Part shown: piece by piece, positions 1 through 8,679 of the stretch | Position numbering within the stretch: the stretch's first letter is position 1 | Layout of the letters: the number at the start of each line of letters is the position of its first letter | Source: Rhodovibrionaceae bacterium | GTDB lineage: Bacteria; Pseudomonadota; Alphaproteobacteria; Kiloniellales; DSM-21159 | NCBI GenBank assembly: GCA_028279885.1 | Contig: JANQMX010000060.1 | Coordinates: 62,001-126,000 of the forward strand | DNA: 64,000 nt | Direction of reading: 5' to 3' | Position numbers and translations under genes: made by a program | The notes under the pieces: generated by a model | Told to the model about the DNA's origin: nothing | What the model saw: only the letters and a program-made list of their open reading frames with translations | Database searches by the model: none

Positions 1-329
1 TGAGCGAGTGCGATGGCGCTTGAGCTCGGGTCGAGGAAGAGGGACATGTCCTCCTGGATCAGCTCGACCGCCCGAGCGGCAATGCGATCCTTGGCGCCTC
101 TGTGGAGGCCCAGCCGTTCCGTGACGGGTTGCTCGATCAACAGGCTTGGCAGCACGGCGCCGCCATGAACGCGGCGTACGCTGCCCGCCTCTTCAAGAAG
201 CTTGAGGTCGCGTCGGATCGTTTCCTGCGAGACCTTCATCTGATCGGCCAAGGCCGGCACCGAGATCCGCCCCTGATCCTTCATCACGGTCATGATCTGC
301 GCGCGGCGGCCTTCACTGGTGATGGACAT
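1..329 (-). CDS. DeoR-family transcriptional regulator (partial, C-terminus outside window)
   Basis: The reading frame opens with ATG at 329 and runs off the left edge, so only the first ~109 residues are present. Residues 1-60 form a DeoR winged helix-turn-helix: RRAQIM, then a recognition helix with SQETIRRDL and the VRRVHGGA turn that ends this domain. The following stretch (AKDRIAARAVELI, then LDPSSSAIALA) matches the start of the DeoR sugar-isomerase-like sensor domain. It starts 7 bases after the amidase stop on the same strand, so the two are probably cotranscribed. DeoR proteins usually repress catabolic operons in response to a phosphorylated metabolite; the ligand here is unknown. 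Confidence 0.85.
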   Translation of the reverse strand, partial: MSITSEGRRAQIMTVMKDQGRISVPALADQMKVSQETIRRDLKLLEEAGSVRRVHGGAVLPSLLIEQPVTERLGLHRGAKDRIAARAVELIQEDMSLFLDPSSSAIALA

Positions 330-336
330 CAGGGCA

Positions 337-1776
337 CTACCCGCTTGTGTTGTCGAAGAGCGCAGGCGGAAGGCGATCGCGCCAGGGCATCAGGTGCTCT
401 ATCGCGGCGGCGAGTCGGAAGATGTCCGCCTCGCCGAACCGCGGACCCACGATCTGCAATCCGACGGGCAGACCCTCCGGCGTAAAGCCGCAGGGCAGAG
501 AGGCTGCCGGCTGCATCGTCAGATTGAAAGGGTGGGTAAAGGGTGTCCAATTCGCCCAGTCGACAAGACGGCCCGTCATTCGCTCGGGCGGCCCTGGTTC
601 ATCGGCCGCAAAGGGCAGTATTGGCATGGTCGGAAGCAGCAAGAGATCGATTTCTTCGAAGAGGGCTTCGACTTTGGCCGAGAAGTCGGCCCGGGATTTC
701 AGCGCGAAGAGATAGTCGCGCGCGGAGAAACGCTCACACTCGGATATCATCCGCGCAAGCCCGGGATCGAGCGCATCCGGCCGCGCCGCCGCAAGATCGC
801 TATTGGTATGCCCACGGCCGACTGTCCAGATGATCTCAAAGACATCCGTCATGTCAGGCCAATCAGGCTCGACTCGCGTCACCTCAACAGGCAAGGCTTG
901 TGCGATCCCGTCCACTGCAGCGGCTACGGTCTGCGCCACTACCGGGTCGACCGAAACGCCGAAGAGCGTCTCCGCGAAGCCTACTCGCAGCCTGTCCACC
1001 GGCTGCGAGCAAGCCTCGAGATAGCTTGTCGCTTCGGCGGGCAAGCTCAGGTGATCCGCGGGATCGGGACCTTTCAGGAGGTCGAACGCCAAGGCGCTGT
1101 CCGAGACCGAGAGGCTCATCGGCCCCACGCAACTGAGGGATTCCGTGGCGGACCAGGGCGCATGGGGGATGCGGCCCAGATGTCCCTTGAGAGCAAAGAT
1201 CCCGCAGAAGGCGGCGGGGATACGGACCGACCCGCCGGCATCGGAGCCGAGAGCCAGCGGCACCATTCGGGCGGCGACAGCCGCTCCGGAGCCTGAGGAT
1301 GACCCACCGCTCGTGAGGTCCGGATTCCACGGTGTCCGCGTGGCGCCGGTGAGCGGCGACCAGCCACTGCCGGTCCAACCCAGCTCCGAGGTGGTCGTTT
1401 TGCCGAGCGGGATAGCGCCGGTTGCCCTCAGCCGACGAACCACCGGAGCGTCTTGGCCGGAAACGGCCCTCTCGTAGAGCCGGCTACCGCGTTCCGTACG
1501 GGTGCCCGCCATGCCCATCAGGTCCTTGACGGCAGTCGGCACGCCTTCGAGTGGGCGCAGCTTTTTCCCCTGTGCTCTGGCGCGGTCCACCGCCTCGGCC
1601 GCGGCGAGCGCTTCATCTTCCCACAGCTGGCAAAAGGCGTTGACTGTTTTGTTGTGGTTTTTGATGGTTTCCAGGCATGATGATACAAGATCAACGCTGG
1701 TGGCCGTCCCGTTGCGAATCGCGGCCGCCATCTCTCCTGCAGTCATCTGGATTGAAGAATGTTCAGAAGTATTCAT
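337..1776 (-). CDS. Amidase (amidase signature family)
   Basis: A 479-residue cytoplasmic enzyme of normal length for the amidase signature family, which hydrolyses carboxamides to the acid and ammonia. The Ser-cisSer-Lys triad can be placed: Lys84 (TAVKDL), cis-Ser159 in the Gly/Ser-rich loop TSGGSSSGSG, and nucleophile Ser183 in GSDAGGSVRIPA. The spacings (75 and 24 residues) match those of known family members. There is no signal peptide. It lies upstream of a DeoR-type regulator and is divergent from a glutamine-synthetase-like gene, across a 152-base gap that should hold both promoters. The substrate cannot be read from sequence; context suggests an amide formed or used in amine catabolism. 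GatA is unlikely because no gatB or gatC is nearby. Confidence 0.9.
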   Translation of the reverse strand: MNTSEHSSIQMTAGEMAAAIRNGTATSVDLVSSCLETIKNHNKTVNAFCQLWEDEALAAAEAVDRARAQGKKLRPLEGVPTAVKDLMGMAGTRTERGSRLYERAVSGQDAPVVRRLRATGAIPLGKTTTSELGWTGSGWSPLTGATRTPWNPDLTSGGSSSGSGAAVAARMVPLALGSDAGGSVRIPAAFCGIFALKGHLGRIPHAPWSATESLSCVGPMSLSVSDSALAFDLLKGPDPADHLSLPAEATSYLEACSQPVDRLRVGFAETLFGVSVDPVVAQTVAAAVDGIAQALPVEVTRVEPDWPDMTDVFEIIWTVGRGHTNSDLAAARPDALDPGLARMISECERFSARDYLFALKSRADFSAKVEALFEEIDLLLLPTMPILPFAADEPGPPERMTGRLVDWANWTPFTHPFNLTMQPAASLPCGFTPEGLPVGLQIVGPRFGEADIFRLAAAIEHLMPWRDRLPPALFDNTSG

Positions 1777-1928
1777 ATTTTCAGCATCTTAAAGAGTGCT
1801 TCCGCTGCTTTCTTGGTTGAAGTCGTCCAACTGAAGCGGCGACGAATAAAGCACAAGCTCGTTTGACTGGAAATGTTAAAATTGCCTGCTTTCTATGTGG
1901 CTGATGATCGAGGAAAGGCGTTTCCTAC

Positions 1929-3293
1929 ATGACCAAGTCCAGCATGAACCCCTTTGCTGACTGCCTGACATCGGAAGACGTCTTATCAAAGATTGCTCAG
2001 AGTGACATCGAGCGCGTCCAGATCGGAATCTTCGACGTCGACGCCATCTTGCGATGGAAACGAGTGAGTCGCGAGAAGTTCGAGAAGCTGCTGACCGGGG
2101 GCTACAGCTTTTGCGACGTTCTCTACAAGTGGGACATCCTGGAGCAGCCTTACGGCTCGGAAGCCTATGGCGATGCGCCGGCGAAGATCGATCCCACCAG
2201 TGGACGGCTTTCTCCAGACACGGCGAAGGAAGCGCTCTTCATCGCCGACTTCCTGGGCCCGTTGGGTGAGCTGAGTGGAAGGAACCTGCTCGCGCAACAG
2301 ATGGAGAAAGCGGCGACGCAGGGTCTTCGTGTGATCAGCGCCTTCGAGTACGAGTTTTTCACATTCGAGGAAACGCCTCAGAGCATCCGGACGAAAAGAT
2401 ATCGCGATCTCACGTCGTTTCAGCCTGAGAACCGCACCTATTCCGCACTCGCGCCAGCGGTCAACGACGGTCTCTTCGACCTCATAGAGGGGTATCTGAA
2501 CGAAGCCGACATTTGGCTCGACAGCATGCACAGCGAGCTCGGGCCGGGATGCTTCGAGTTTCCTCTGGCTGCGACGGAAGGTCTGCGCTCGGCCGACAAT
2601 GCGGCCCTATTCCGACTGTTCGTTCGCATCTGTCTTCAGCGGCGCGGGCTCATGCCGGTGTTCATGGCCAAATGGTCCGACGATTGGCCGGGCCAGTCCG
2701 GCCACCTTCATCTGTCGCTGCGTGATGACGCTGGCAGGGCAATCTTTCACGATCCGGACGACCCGCAAGGCATCTCCGAGACTTTGCGTCATTTCGTCGG
2801 TGGCGTGACGCATCTGTTGCCGGAAGCATTGGCGCTTTGCAGCCATACGGTGAATGCCTACCGGCGTCTCGTGCCGGGCGCCTGGGCGCCAGTCGCCAGC
2901 ACGTGGGGCATCCAGAACCGGACGGCGGCGGTCCGGGTGATTCCCGGCGGCGCAGCGGCCACGCGCATCGAGTTCCGCGTGCCTGCGGCCGATGCCAACC
3001 CGCATTTGACGCTCGCGCTTCTGCTTGGTGCCGGCCTCTGGGGCTTGGAGAACAAGATCAGCCCGCCGCCGGCGATCGAGGAAACCACCTATGACCGAGT
3101 GTTTCCGCAAGAACAGCGTTTTCCGCGCACGTTGCTCGAAGCCGCCGAGCGGCTCGCTGACAGCCAGGTGGCGCAAGAGATCTTCGGCAAGGCCTTTATC
3201 GAGCACTTCGTCAGTACGCGTCTCTGGGAGGATCAGAAGGTCAGAGGACGCGTCAGCGAGGTCGAGCTCGAGCGCTACTTCGAGGCGTTTTGA
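1929..3293 (+). CDS. Glutamine synthetase family protein (gamma-glutamyl-amine synthetase type)
   Basis: A 454-residue protein with the GS catalytic fold. The sequence shows EYEFFTFEE (first glutamate loop), ELGPGCFEF (metal-binding Glu), SGHLHLSL (the GS GxHxHxSL nucleotide loop), NAYRRLVPG, and the RIEFRVPAADANPHL segment, equivalent to the RxExRxxDxxANPYL signature. ATG 1929 follows an AGGAAAGG ribosome site. The N-terminal domain is divergent from housekeeping GlnA, and there is no adenylylation-type neighbour such as glnB. Position next to an acetylpolyamine-deacetylase-like gene and an amidase suggests it glutamylates an amine (PuuA-like) instead of making glutamine. That substrate assignment is inference. 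Confidence 0.85.
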   Translation: MTKSSMNPFADCLTSEDVLSKIAQSDIERVQIGIFDVDAILRWKRVSREKFEKLLTGGYSFCDVLYKWDILEQPYGSEAYGDAPAKIDPTSGRLSPDTAKEALFIADFLGPLGELSGRNLLAQQMEKAATQGLRVISAFEYEFFTFEETPQSIRTKRYRDLTSFQPENRTYSALAPAVNDGLFDLIEGYLNEADIWLDSMHSELGPGCFEFPLAATEGLRSADNAALFRLFVRICLQRRGLMPVFMAKWSDDWPGQSGHLHLSLRDDAGRAIFHDPDDPQGISETLRHFVGGVTHLLPEALALCSHTVNAYRRLVPGAWAPVASTWGIQNRTAAVRVIPGGAAATRIEFRVPAADANPHLTLALLLGAGLWGLENKISPPPAIEETTYDRVFPQEQRFPRTLLEAAERLADSQVAQEIFGKAFIEHFVSTRLWEDQKVRGRVSEVELERYFEAF

Positions 3294-3319
3294 GCCCAAC
3301 ATCCAGCAGGGAGCGACCT

Positions 3320-4423
3320 ATGGCGACCGGTTTTCTTTGGCATGAGCGTTACATGTGGCATTCCACCGGGATTGCGGCCGGGCAGATCCCGGCCGGTGGC
3401 TATGTCGAGCCTGACAATCACATCGAGAGCGTCCCTTCGAAGCGGCGCTTCCGGTCTCTGGTCGAGGTGTCCGGTCTGATCGAGCAGCTCGCTCCCCTGG
3501 CGCCGCGTTACGCAGACGAGGAGGAGCTGCTGCGCTTTCATACGCGCGACTACCTCGCAGCGGTGAAATCGATGAGCGATGCGGGATACGGCGACGCCGG
3601 CGAGTTGGCTCCGATCGGTCCCGACAGCTATGACATAGCGCGCTTGTCCGCTGGCGGTTGCATCGTAGGACTCGACGCCGTGCTGGAGGGGCACGTTCGC
3701 AACGCTTACATCCTCAACCGCCCGCCCGGACATCACGCCGAAGCCGACCAAGGTCGCGGGTTCTGCATTTTGGCCAATGTGGTGATTGCCGTTCTCCATG
3801 GGATTGCCGAAAGGGGCCTCCAGCGCGTGGCGACCTTCGATTGGGACGTGCATCATGGCAACGGCACGCAGAAGGCCTTCTACGATCGCGACGATGTCCT
3901 GACGATCAGCGTGCACCAGGACAACTACTATCCGCAGGACAGCGGCGCCATGGATGAGCGCGGCGATGGAGCCGGTCTAGGGTACAATATCAACGTGCCG
4001 CTCCCTGCCGGTTCGGGCCACGAAGCCTACGTCGAAACGGTCCGCCGGGTTGTCGTGCCGGCGCTCGAACGCTTCCGCCCCGATGTCATCGTCGTCCCCT
4101 CCGGCTTCGATGCAAGCGCGATGGACCCGCTCGGCCGGCAAATGTGCATCTCCGATACCTACCGGGAGATGACCAGTCTGCTGATGGAAGCTGCAGACCG
4201 ACTCTGCGAGGGGCGGCTCCTCATGTGCCACGAGGGTGGCTATTCGCAGGTCTATGTGCCGTGGTGCGGCCTTGCGACCGTCGAAACACTGTCAGGTCAT
4301 CGCACGCCGGCCGAGGATCCCTATCTCCCGGACTATCTGGCAACGCTGGCTGGCCACAGCCTTCAACCTTGGCAGCGGGAGGTCATCGACCGTGCCGCGG
4401 CCATGATCGGCGATATCAAATAA
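3320..4423 (+). CDS. Histone deacetylase family protein / acetylpolyamine amidohydrolase-like
   Basis: A 367-residue zinc amidohydrolase of the HDAC superfamily (class II-like). The active-site elements are complete: PGHHA with tandem His138/His139, DWDVHHGNGT with zinc ligands Asp176 and His178, third ligand Asp264 in SGFDAS, and the transition-state Tyr307 in HEGGYS. I chose ATG 3320 because GGGAG lies 6 bases upstream; an upstream TTG at 3290 would overlap the preceding stop and has no ribosome site. In bacteria these enzymes commonly deacetylate acetylpolyamines or small amides. The gene follows the glutamine-synthetase-like gene by 26 bases and is probably cotranscribed, giving deacetylation followed by gamma-glutamylation of an amine. 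Confidence 0.88.
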   Translation: MATGFLWHERYMWHSTGIAAGQIPAGGYVEPDNHIESVPSKRRFRSLVEVSGLIEQLAPLAPRYADEEELLRFHTRDYLAAVKSMSDAGYGDAGELAPIGPDSYDIARLSAGGCIVGLDAVLEGHVRNAYILNRPPGHHAEADQGRGFCILANVVIAVLHGIAERGLQRVATFDWDVHHGNGTQKAFYDRDDVLTISVHQDNYYPQDSGAMDERGDGAGLGYNINVPLPAGSGHEAYVETVRRVVVPALERFRPDVIVVPSGFDASAMDPLGRQMCISDTYREMTSLLMEAADRLCEGRLLMCHEGGYSQVYVPWCGLATVETLSGHRTPAEDPYLPDYLATLAGHSLQPWQREVIDRAAAMIGDIK

Positions 4424-4492
4424 CCATCGTGCCCGGGCCAGGCCATCGCGAAGATCATGAACGGAGATCGATAGTTGTCGCCGGAAAGACCT

Positions 4493-4858
4493 TTAGCCGC
4501 CGACCAGCATGCGCTTGACGCGGTCCAAGAGGACATCGGGTGACTCGTCTGGGCGATCCAGCCGGATGTATTTCAGGGTCCGGTCGTCGTCCGCGAAGAA
4601 GTACAGGAAGGCAACCGGCTCCTCGTCGAACTGGGCAACGTCGTATGGCAGATAGCGCTCCGGAACAATGGAGTTGGGGTAGGGGACAGCCTGTTGCGTA
4701 AGGCGCCAAACCGAAGCATGGGGAGCGCGATCGCCTGACCCTGGCGGGAGAGGGCAGGCGAACAGGCGAGGCCCCAGCGCTCTTATGGCCGCGGCAAGCG
4801 GGCATGACAGGCGCCGCTCAAAGACAGAGGCCGACGCTGCTGCCAGCGCCGGCCTCAA
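4493..4858 (-). CDS. Unknown short protein or remnant of a longer gene
   Basis: I do not recognise this frame. It covers most of the 4424-4876 gap. Its last ~65 codons (from VPYPNSIVPERYLPYD through YFFADDDRTLKYIRLDR to the LVGG end) look truly coded: codon third positions are G/C-rich and the composition is mixed and globular. The first ~50 residues (Ala/Arg/Pro-rich) look like non-coding shadow, so the true start may be internal, or the gene may be a 3' remnant of a larger one. It ends 71 bases after the convergent deacetylase gene and begins 18 bases before the phosphatase stop, on the phosphatase strand. No function is proposed. Confidence 0.35.
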   Translation of the reverse strand: MRPALAAASASVFERRLSCPLAAAIRALGPRLFACPLPPGSGDRAPHASVWRLTQQAVPYPNSIVPERYLPYDVAQFDEEPVAFLYFFADDDRTLKYIRLDRPDESPDVLLDRVKRMLVGG

Positions 4859-4876
4859 ACAACAACTCAGAAGTCC

Positions 4877-6745
4877 CTAGTCGCGGGTCGGCGCAAGATC
4901 ACCGATCGCGTTGCGCAGCAGACGGCCGAAGAGCGTGGCATACTGCATGCGGTAGGCGTCGGTGTTGTCGAAGCGCGCCGAGAAGCGGCTCTGCAGCAGG
5001 CTCGCATTGGCGCCCTGCGCGCGCGAGATGATGCCGCCGGCAACGTCCGCGCTCGAGGGGTAGCTCAGCGCGAAGCGCAGACGGTCCACCTGGATCGAGC
5101 CCTCGGTGCTGCCCGTGCCGTCCTCGAGCGGACGGAACCGGAACAGAGCATCCGGCTCGGCCTTGAACGGCGGGAAGACATCGCGGCCGCCCAGACCGTC
5201 GAGCGGGTTGGGCAGGAGCTCCTCGCCCGGCAGCTCGGTGCGGTTGGCCGCGACGGCGCCGACCGGCCGGTCCTCGTCCGATGAGCGGTTGACCGATAGG
5301 ACCTGCATCGCACCGCCATCGCTGTCGGCCGCCGTCAGGATCATCGTCGGGAAGCTGTCGTCGCTGTTTCTGAACAAGCCGCGACGCTGCTCGAGGGCGC
5401 GCAGTTCGCGGATCACATCATCCGAGCGCTTAAGGGCGCGCAGGGTGCCGATGCCGTTGGTGTTGTTGGGCATGTTGTCGGTCGACTCGACCTCCATGAC
5501 CATGTGGAACGGCAGGTTGGCCTGGTTGGCGCGCCGATCGAGAATGATCGCAGCCATCCGAACCAGCTCGCGCGGGCTCGGCGGGTTGACCGAGTTCGGG
5601 GTGTTGAAGGCACTCTGGTCCTGTTCCGGGCCCCAGTCGCCATCCGGCGTGCCCCAAAGCACGAGGTCGCCGATCTTATCGAGCGCCAAGTCCTGCGGCA
5701 TGCGACGGACTTCGTCCGGGATCGGCGTCGTGGCGCTGCGCACCAGGCCGGCAGCGCGCACACGCTCCTCGGGCTGGTCGTTGAAGATGTCATCGGCGGC
5801 GAAGACACCCAGGACTTTCGGTGCATAGGTCGGGTCGTTGCGCAGCTGGCGGAAGAGCTGCTGATACTGGCGGCGGGTGCGGATGACGACGTATCCATCA
5901 TCAGCGGCTTCCTGCAGCAAGTTACGGCTGTCGTCCCGGGTCGGGCCGTTCTCGACGATCGCCTCGTCCGGGGTCATGCCGTCACGCACGTCCTCGGCAG
6001 CACCGATGGCATCAAAGTGGACGAAGCAGTCCAGGCGGGGCCTGTTGAGCGTCAGGCGACGCTCGCCGCAGTAGGGCGTGCCCTCGGGCAGGAAGAAGCG
6101 CTCACCGCCTCCGAGGATCACGATCGGGTCAGCATCTTCGCCATCCGTGATGTCGCAGTCGGCGTTCGGGTCGTCCTGCGCATAGGTGGTGCCATCCATC
6201 GTCTGCTCGAAGGGGCAGGTGCGCGGGCCGTTGAAGCCGGGACGCCCGCCGAGCAGCTGAAGCGACTGGGCCTCGGGCTCGCCGCGGGTGTTGGTCTCGG
6301 CAAAGAAAGCACCGGTGCCCGGCTCGCCGGCGATGTCACCGTCGTTGACCAGGCCGGTCGGGTGCCCCCGGTTTGCGGCCTCCCGCGAAATCGAGCCCGG
6401 GTAGCCCGACAGCGACAAGATCTCGCGGCCGTTGTCGCGGCCGTAGGAGTTCGGGCCTGTGACTTTGTAGCCGAAGGCGTGGGTCGTGGCGCCGCCGTTC
6501 GAGGTTCCGGTCAGGCGATCGGCCATGTGGCCGCGATAAATGGCCATCCAAGGCAGCCGATCCCACTGCAGGAATCGGTCGGCACCTTCCCAGTACATGC
6601 GCGCGGCATTCCACTGCTGCAGCGCGGAGCCGTCCGGGTGGAAGAACACGACGTTACCGATCTCTAGCTCTTCAGCTTTGACGCTGGATACGATGGCAGT
6701 CGTCGACATTGCCACTGCCATAGCGATCGCAAGGCGGCGATACAT
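4877..6745 (-). CDS. Alkaline phosphatase family protein, exported, with non-canonical metal site
   Basis: A 622-residue exported protein of the alkaline phosphatase fold. The signal peptide (about residues 1-24, ending VKA) follows ATG 6745, chosen because AGGAGG sits 9 bases upstream; in-frame codons further 5' would place that ribosome site inside the gene. By-eye alignment with E. coli PhoA gives Asp38 for metal ligand D51 (HPDG), Ser82 in TSNGGAT for nucleophile S102, Glu418 for E322, Asp423 for D327 and Asp474 for D369. The histidines H331 and H370 align with Asn427 and Ser475, and H412 appears lost from SSADVAGG. The metal set therefore differs from the PhoA zinc site. It is divergent from the type II secretion genes, which may export it. 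Confidence 0.8.
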   Translation of the reverse strand: MYRRLAIAMAVAMSTTAIVSSVKAEELEIGNVVFFHPDGSALQQWNAARMYWEGADRFLQWDRLPWMAIYRGHMADRLTGTSNGGATTHAFGYKVTGPNSYGRDNGREILSLSGYPGSISREAANRGHPTGLVNDGDIAGEPGTGAFFAETNTRGEPEAQSLQLLGGRPGFNGPRTCPFEQTMDGTTYAQDDPNADCDITDGEDADPIVILGGGERFFLPEGTPYCGERRLTLNRPRLDCFVHFDAIGAAEDVRDGMTPDEAIVENGPTRDDSRNLLQEAADDGYVVIRTRRQYQQLFRQLRNDPTYAPKVLGVFAADDIFNDQPEERVRAAGLVRSATTPIPDEVRRMPQDLALDKIGDLVLWGTPDGDWGPEQDQSAFNTPNSVNPPSPRELVRMAAIILDRRANQANLPFHMVMEVESTDNMPNNTNGIGTLRALKRSDDVIRELRALEQRRGLFRNSDDSFPTMILTAADSDGGAMQVLSVNRSSDEDRPVGAVAANRTELPGEELLPNPLDGLGGRDVFPPFKAEPDALFRFRPLEDGTGSTEGSIQVDRLRFALSYPSSADVAGGIISRAQGANASLLQSRFSARFDNTDAYRMQYATLFGRLLRNAIGDLAPTRD

Positions 6746-6754
6746 GAATGCGGA

Positions 6755-6760
6755 CCTCCT
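6755..6760 (-). promoter_or_regulatory. Ribosome binding site that fixes the phosphatase start
   Basis: A perfect AGGAGG on the minus strand, 9 bases before ATG 6745. It argues against the in-frame ATG 6766 or TTG 6769. Confidence 0.8.
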
Positions 6761-7041
6761 GATCATCAAGTTTTAGGGGAGCGCGCTCGTGCGCTTTGAG
6801 AGCACGCGTTCATGCGCGCTTCGAACCGGTAACGCTGGAATGTGATAGCCGTGTAAGCAAAACCGAACAAATTTGCGAAATATTTATTAAGGTGATACGA
6901 GAGCTATATTGCATAGTACACAAGAAAAGCATCAAATAGCGCTTGAGCTAAAGTATTAACGATACGCCAGTGTTGATATAATTTAAAATTTCATAGAATT
7001 GTGGTTGAGATTTTCATAGACTCTGAGCGCACCTCAACGCC
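6761..7041. promoter_or_regulatory. AT-rich divergent promoter region between phosphatase and gspK
   Basis: About 280 bases, distinctly more AT-rich than the flanking genes, especially 6850-7020. It must hold the promoters for the minus-strand phosphatase and the plus-strand gspK. I see no convincing consensus -35/-10 pair and no clear Pho box here. Confidence 0.5.
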
Positions 7042-7998
7042 ATGGACATTGGCCCGGTGGTGAACGAACCAAGCAAGCGGGACAGCGGCGTCGCGCTTCT
7101 CATCGCGATCTGGGTCCTGGCGCTGGTCGCGACCATTGCCCTCGTCGTCACGCGCGACGCTCGTACCTCCGCGATGATCGCCGGCAACGAACGCCTCGCG
7201 GTCGAGGCGCGGGCAGCAGCCGAGGCGGGAATCGAACGTCTCGCCCTGACCTTGCTCGCCGAGGCAGCGGGCGGGCGCCTCACGCCTTCGGCAGCAGAGA
7301 AAACGCTTCCCCGGCGCCATACCGGCAACCGCTCGAGCGGCATCGCGCGGGAGGGTGCCACACTCCCGGTGCTCGGTGGTGGGCAGGCCGTCGCGCTCGA
7401 TGGCCGGCGCTATCGCCTCTCCTTCGGCGAGGCGTTCCTCGTCCTCAGCGCACAGGCGGAAACCGGGAAGGTCGATCTAAACCGCGGCGACGAGACGGTG
7501 CTGCGCACTCTGTTTCAGCAGTTCGATCCGGATGAGGGTCCGGCGGCGGCCGAGCGGGTCCTGGCGCGACGGGCGCGGCCCGCCGGCTCACGGGTGAGTC
7601 CTTGGCGGCTGCGCGCCGAGCATTTCAACCAGGTCTCCGATCTCGCCCGCCTCGGTATCGTGTCCGCACCACTCTATGCACGGCTCGCGCCCTACCTGAC
7701 CGTCACCGGCCAAAACCCGCTGCCCGATCCGCTCACCGCCCCGCGCCCGGTGCTGGCCGCGATGGCGCTTAGCCGCAGCGTCAGGGACGAGATAGAGAGC
7801 GTTCGCGGCGCGCCACCACGCCCGCGCGATTGGCGCGAGGGGCTGATCCTGACGCTCCGCGCCGAGGCGGTGCTACCGGACGGGACCCGCGCTGAGGCGC
7901 GCGCACTTACACGCATTTCGTCGTCGGCAACCGGGTCTCTAACGTACCTGGAGAGAGACGCATACGCCTATCCGACGGCGTGGGTACCATCCCAATAG
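7042..7998 (+). CDS. gspK: Type II secretion system minor pseudopilin GspK
   Basis: A 318-residue GspK, the large minor pseudopilin at the tip of the T2SS pseudopilus. The prepilin site is SG|VALL near residue 16, followed by a hydrophobic helix (LLIAIWVLALVATIALVV). As is usual for GspK, the conserved Glu at mature position 5 is absent. The large soluble domain contains GKVDLNRGDETVLRTLF and a helical insert typical of T2SSK. ATG 7042 has only a weak ribosome site. The gene stands alone on the plus strand, converging on gspJ with 33 bases between stops, which is unusual because gspIJK are normally one operon. Confidence 0.85.
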   Translation: MDIGPVVNEPSKRDSGVALLIAIWVLALVATIALVVTRDARTSAMIAGNERLAVEARAAAEAGIERLALTLLAEAAGGRLTPSAAEKTLPRRHTGNRSSGIAREGATLPVLGGGQAVALDGRRYRLSFGEAFLVLSAQAETGKVDLNRGDETVLRTLFQQFDPDEGPAAAERVLARRARPAGSRVSPWRLRAEHFNQVSDLARLGIVSAPLYARLAPYLTVTGQNPLPDPLTAPRPVLAAMALSRSVRDEIESVRGAPPRPRDWREGLILTLRAEAVLPDGTRAEARALTRISSSATGSLTYLERDAYAYPTAWVPSQ

Positions 7999-8031
7999 GC
8001 TTGCAGCGGGGTCTATAGCGAAGAGGTCGGG

Positions 8032-8679
8032 TTAGCGTCGCACAAGCGGCGCGGCGCCGAGGCGCGCGACGAAGCCAGGCTGGCGTGCTGGGCGCTGCGC
8101 AAGCGGCGTGTCATCGGCCCAGTCGAGGTCGAGCGCCACGAGCATCGGCAGCGCCGTGCGCCCTGACCAGACCGACTGCCAGCCCATCAGCGGGAACTCG
8201 TTTTCGCTACCCTCAGCCACAACCGGGCCGAAGTACCGAAAGCGCGCGCCCGAGAGCCCCTCGACCAGAACGGTGCTCAGCGAGTCGGCGTTGAGCGTGG
8301 GGCTTGCATGTCCAAGCGGGGCAGCCCGAAGCATCAGCCGGTCGCCAGCCAGGTGCAGTTCGACCAGGAAGTCGCCAGGCGGCGCCACCGCAGCCGGCAG
8401 CGGCGCGGCGAAGATCACGCGGTCCGGTGAGCCGGTGAAGAGGATCGCGGGTTCCTGATCCACCTGGGCGCGCAGTGGGATCGGCCGCGCCCCGTCGAGC
8501 AAGCGGCGCACCGCCTTCAAGGCCTGGCTCGTCTCCGTCGCCGCCATTCCGGTCGCGTCCCCGCGCTCCCAGGCGGCGAGGCCGAAGCGGAGGCCCCCCG
8601 CTGCCATCACACCGATAAGGCCAAGCAGGGTCATCGCCACCAAGAGCTCAAGCAACGTGAAGCCGGCGCGTGGGCTCAC
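8032..8679 (-). CDS. gspJ: Type II secretion system minor pseudopilin GspJ
   Basis: A 215-residue minor pseudopilin. The N-terminus MSPRAG|FTLLELLVAM is a type IV prepilin leader with the conserved Glu5 of the mature protein, followed by one hydrophobic helix. The rest is a beta-rich soluble domain of GspJ length. It begins 4 bases inside the end of gspI (ATGA-type overlap), so the two are translated together. With GspI and GspK it should form the trimeric tip of the pseudopilus. Confidence 0.85.
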   Translation of the reverse strand: MSPRAGFTLLELLVAMTLLGLIGVMAAGGLRFGLAAWERGDATGMAATETSQALKAVRRLLDGARPIPLRAQVDQEPAILFTGSPDRVIFAAPLPAAVAPPGDFLVELHLAGDRLMLRAAPLGHASPTLNADSLSTVLVEGLSGARFRYFGPVVAEGSENEFPLMGWQSVWSGRTALPMLVALDLDWADDTPLAQRPARQPGFVARLGAAPLVRR

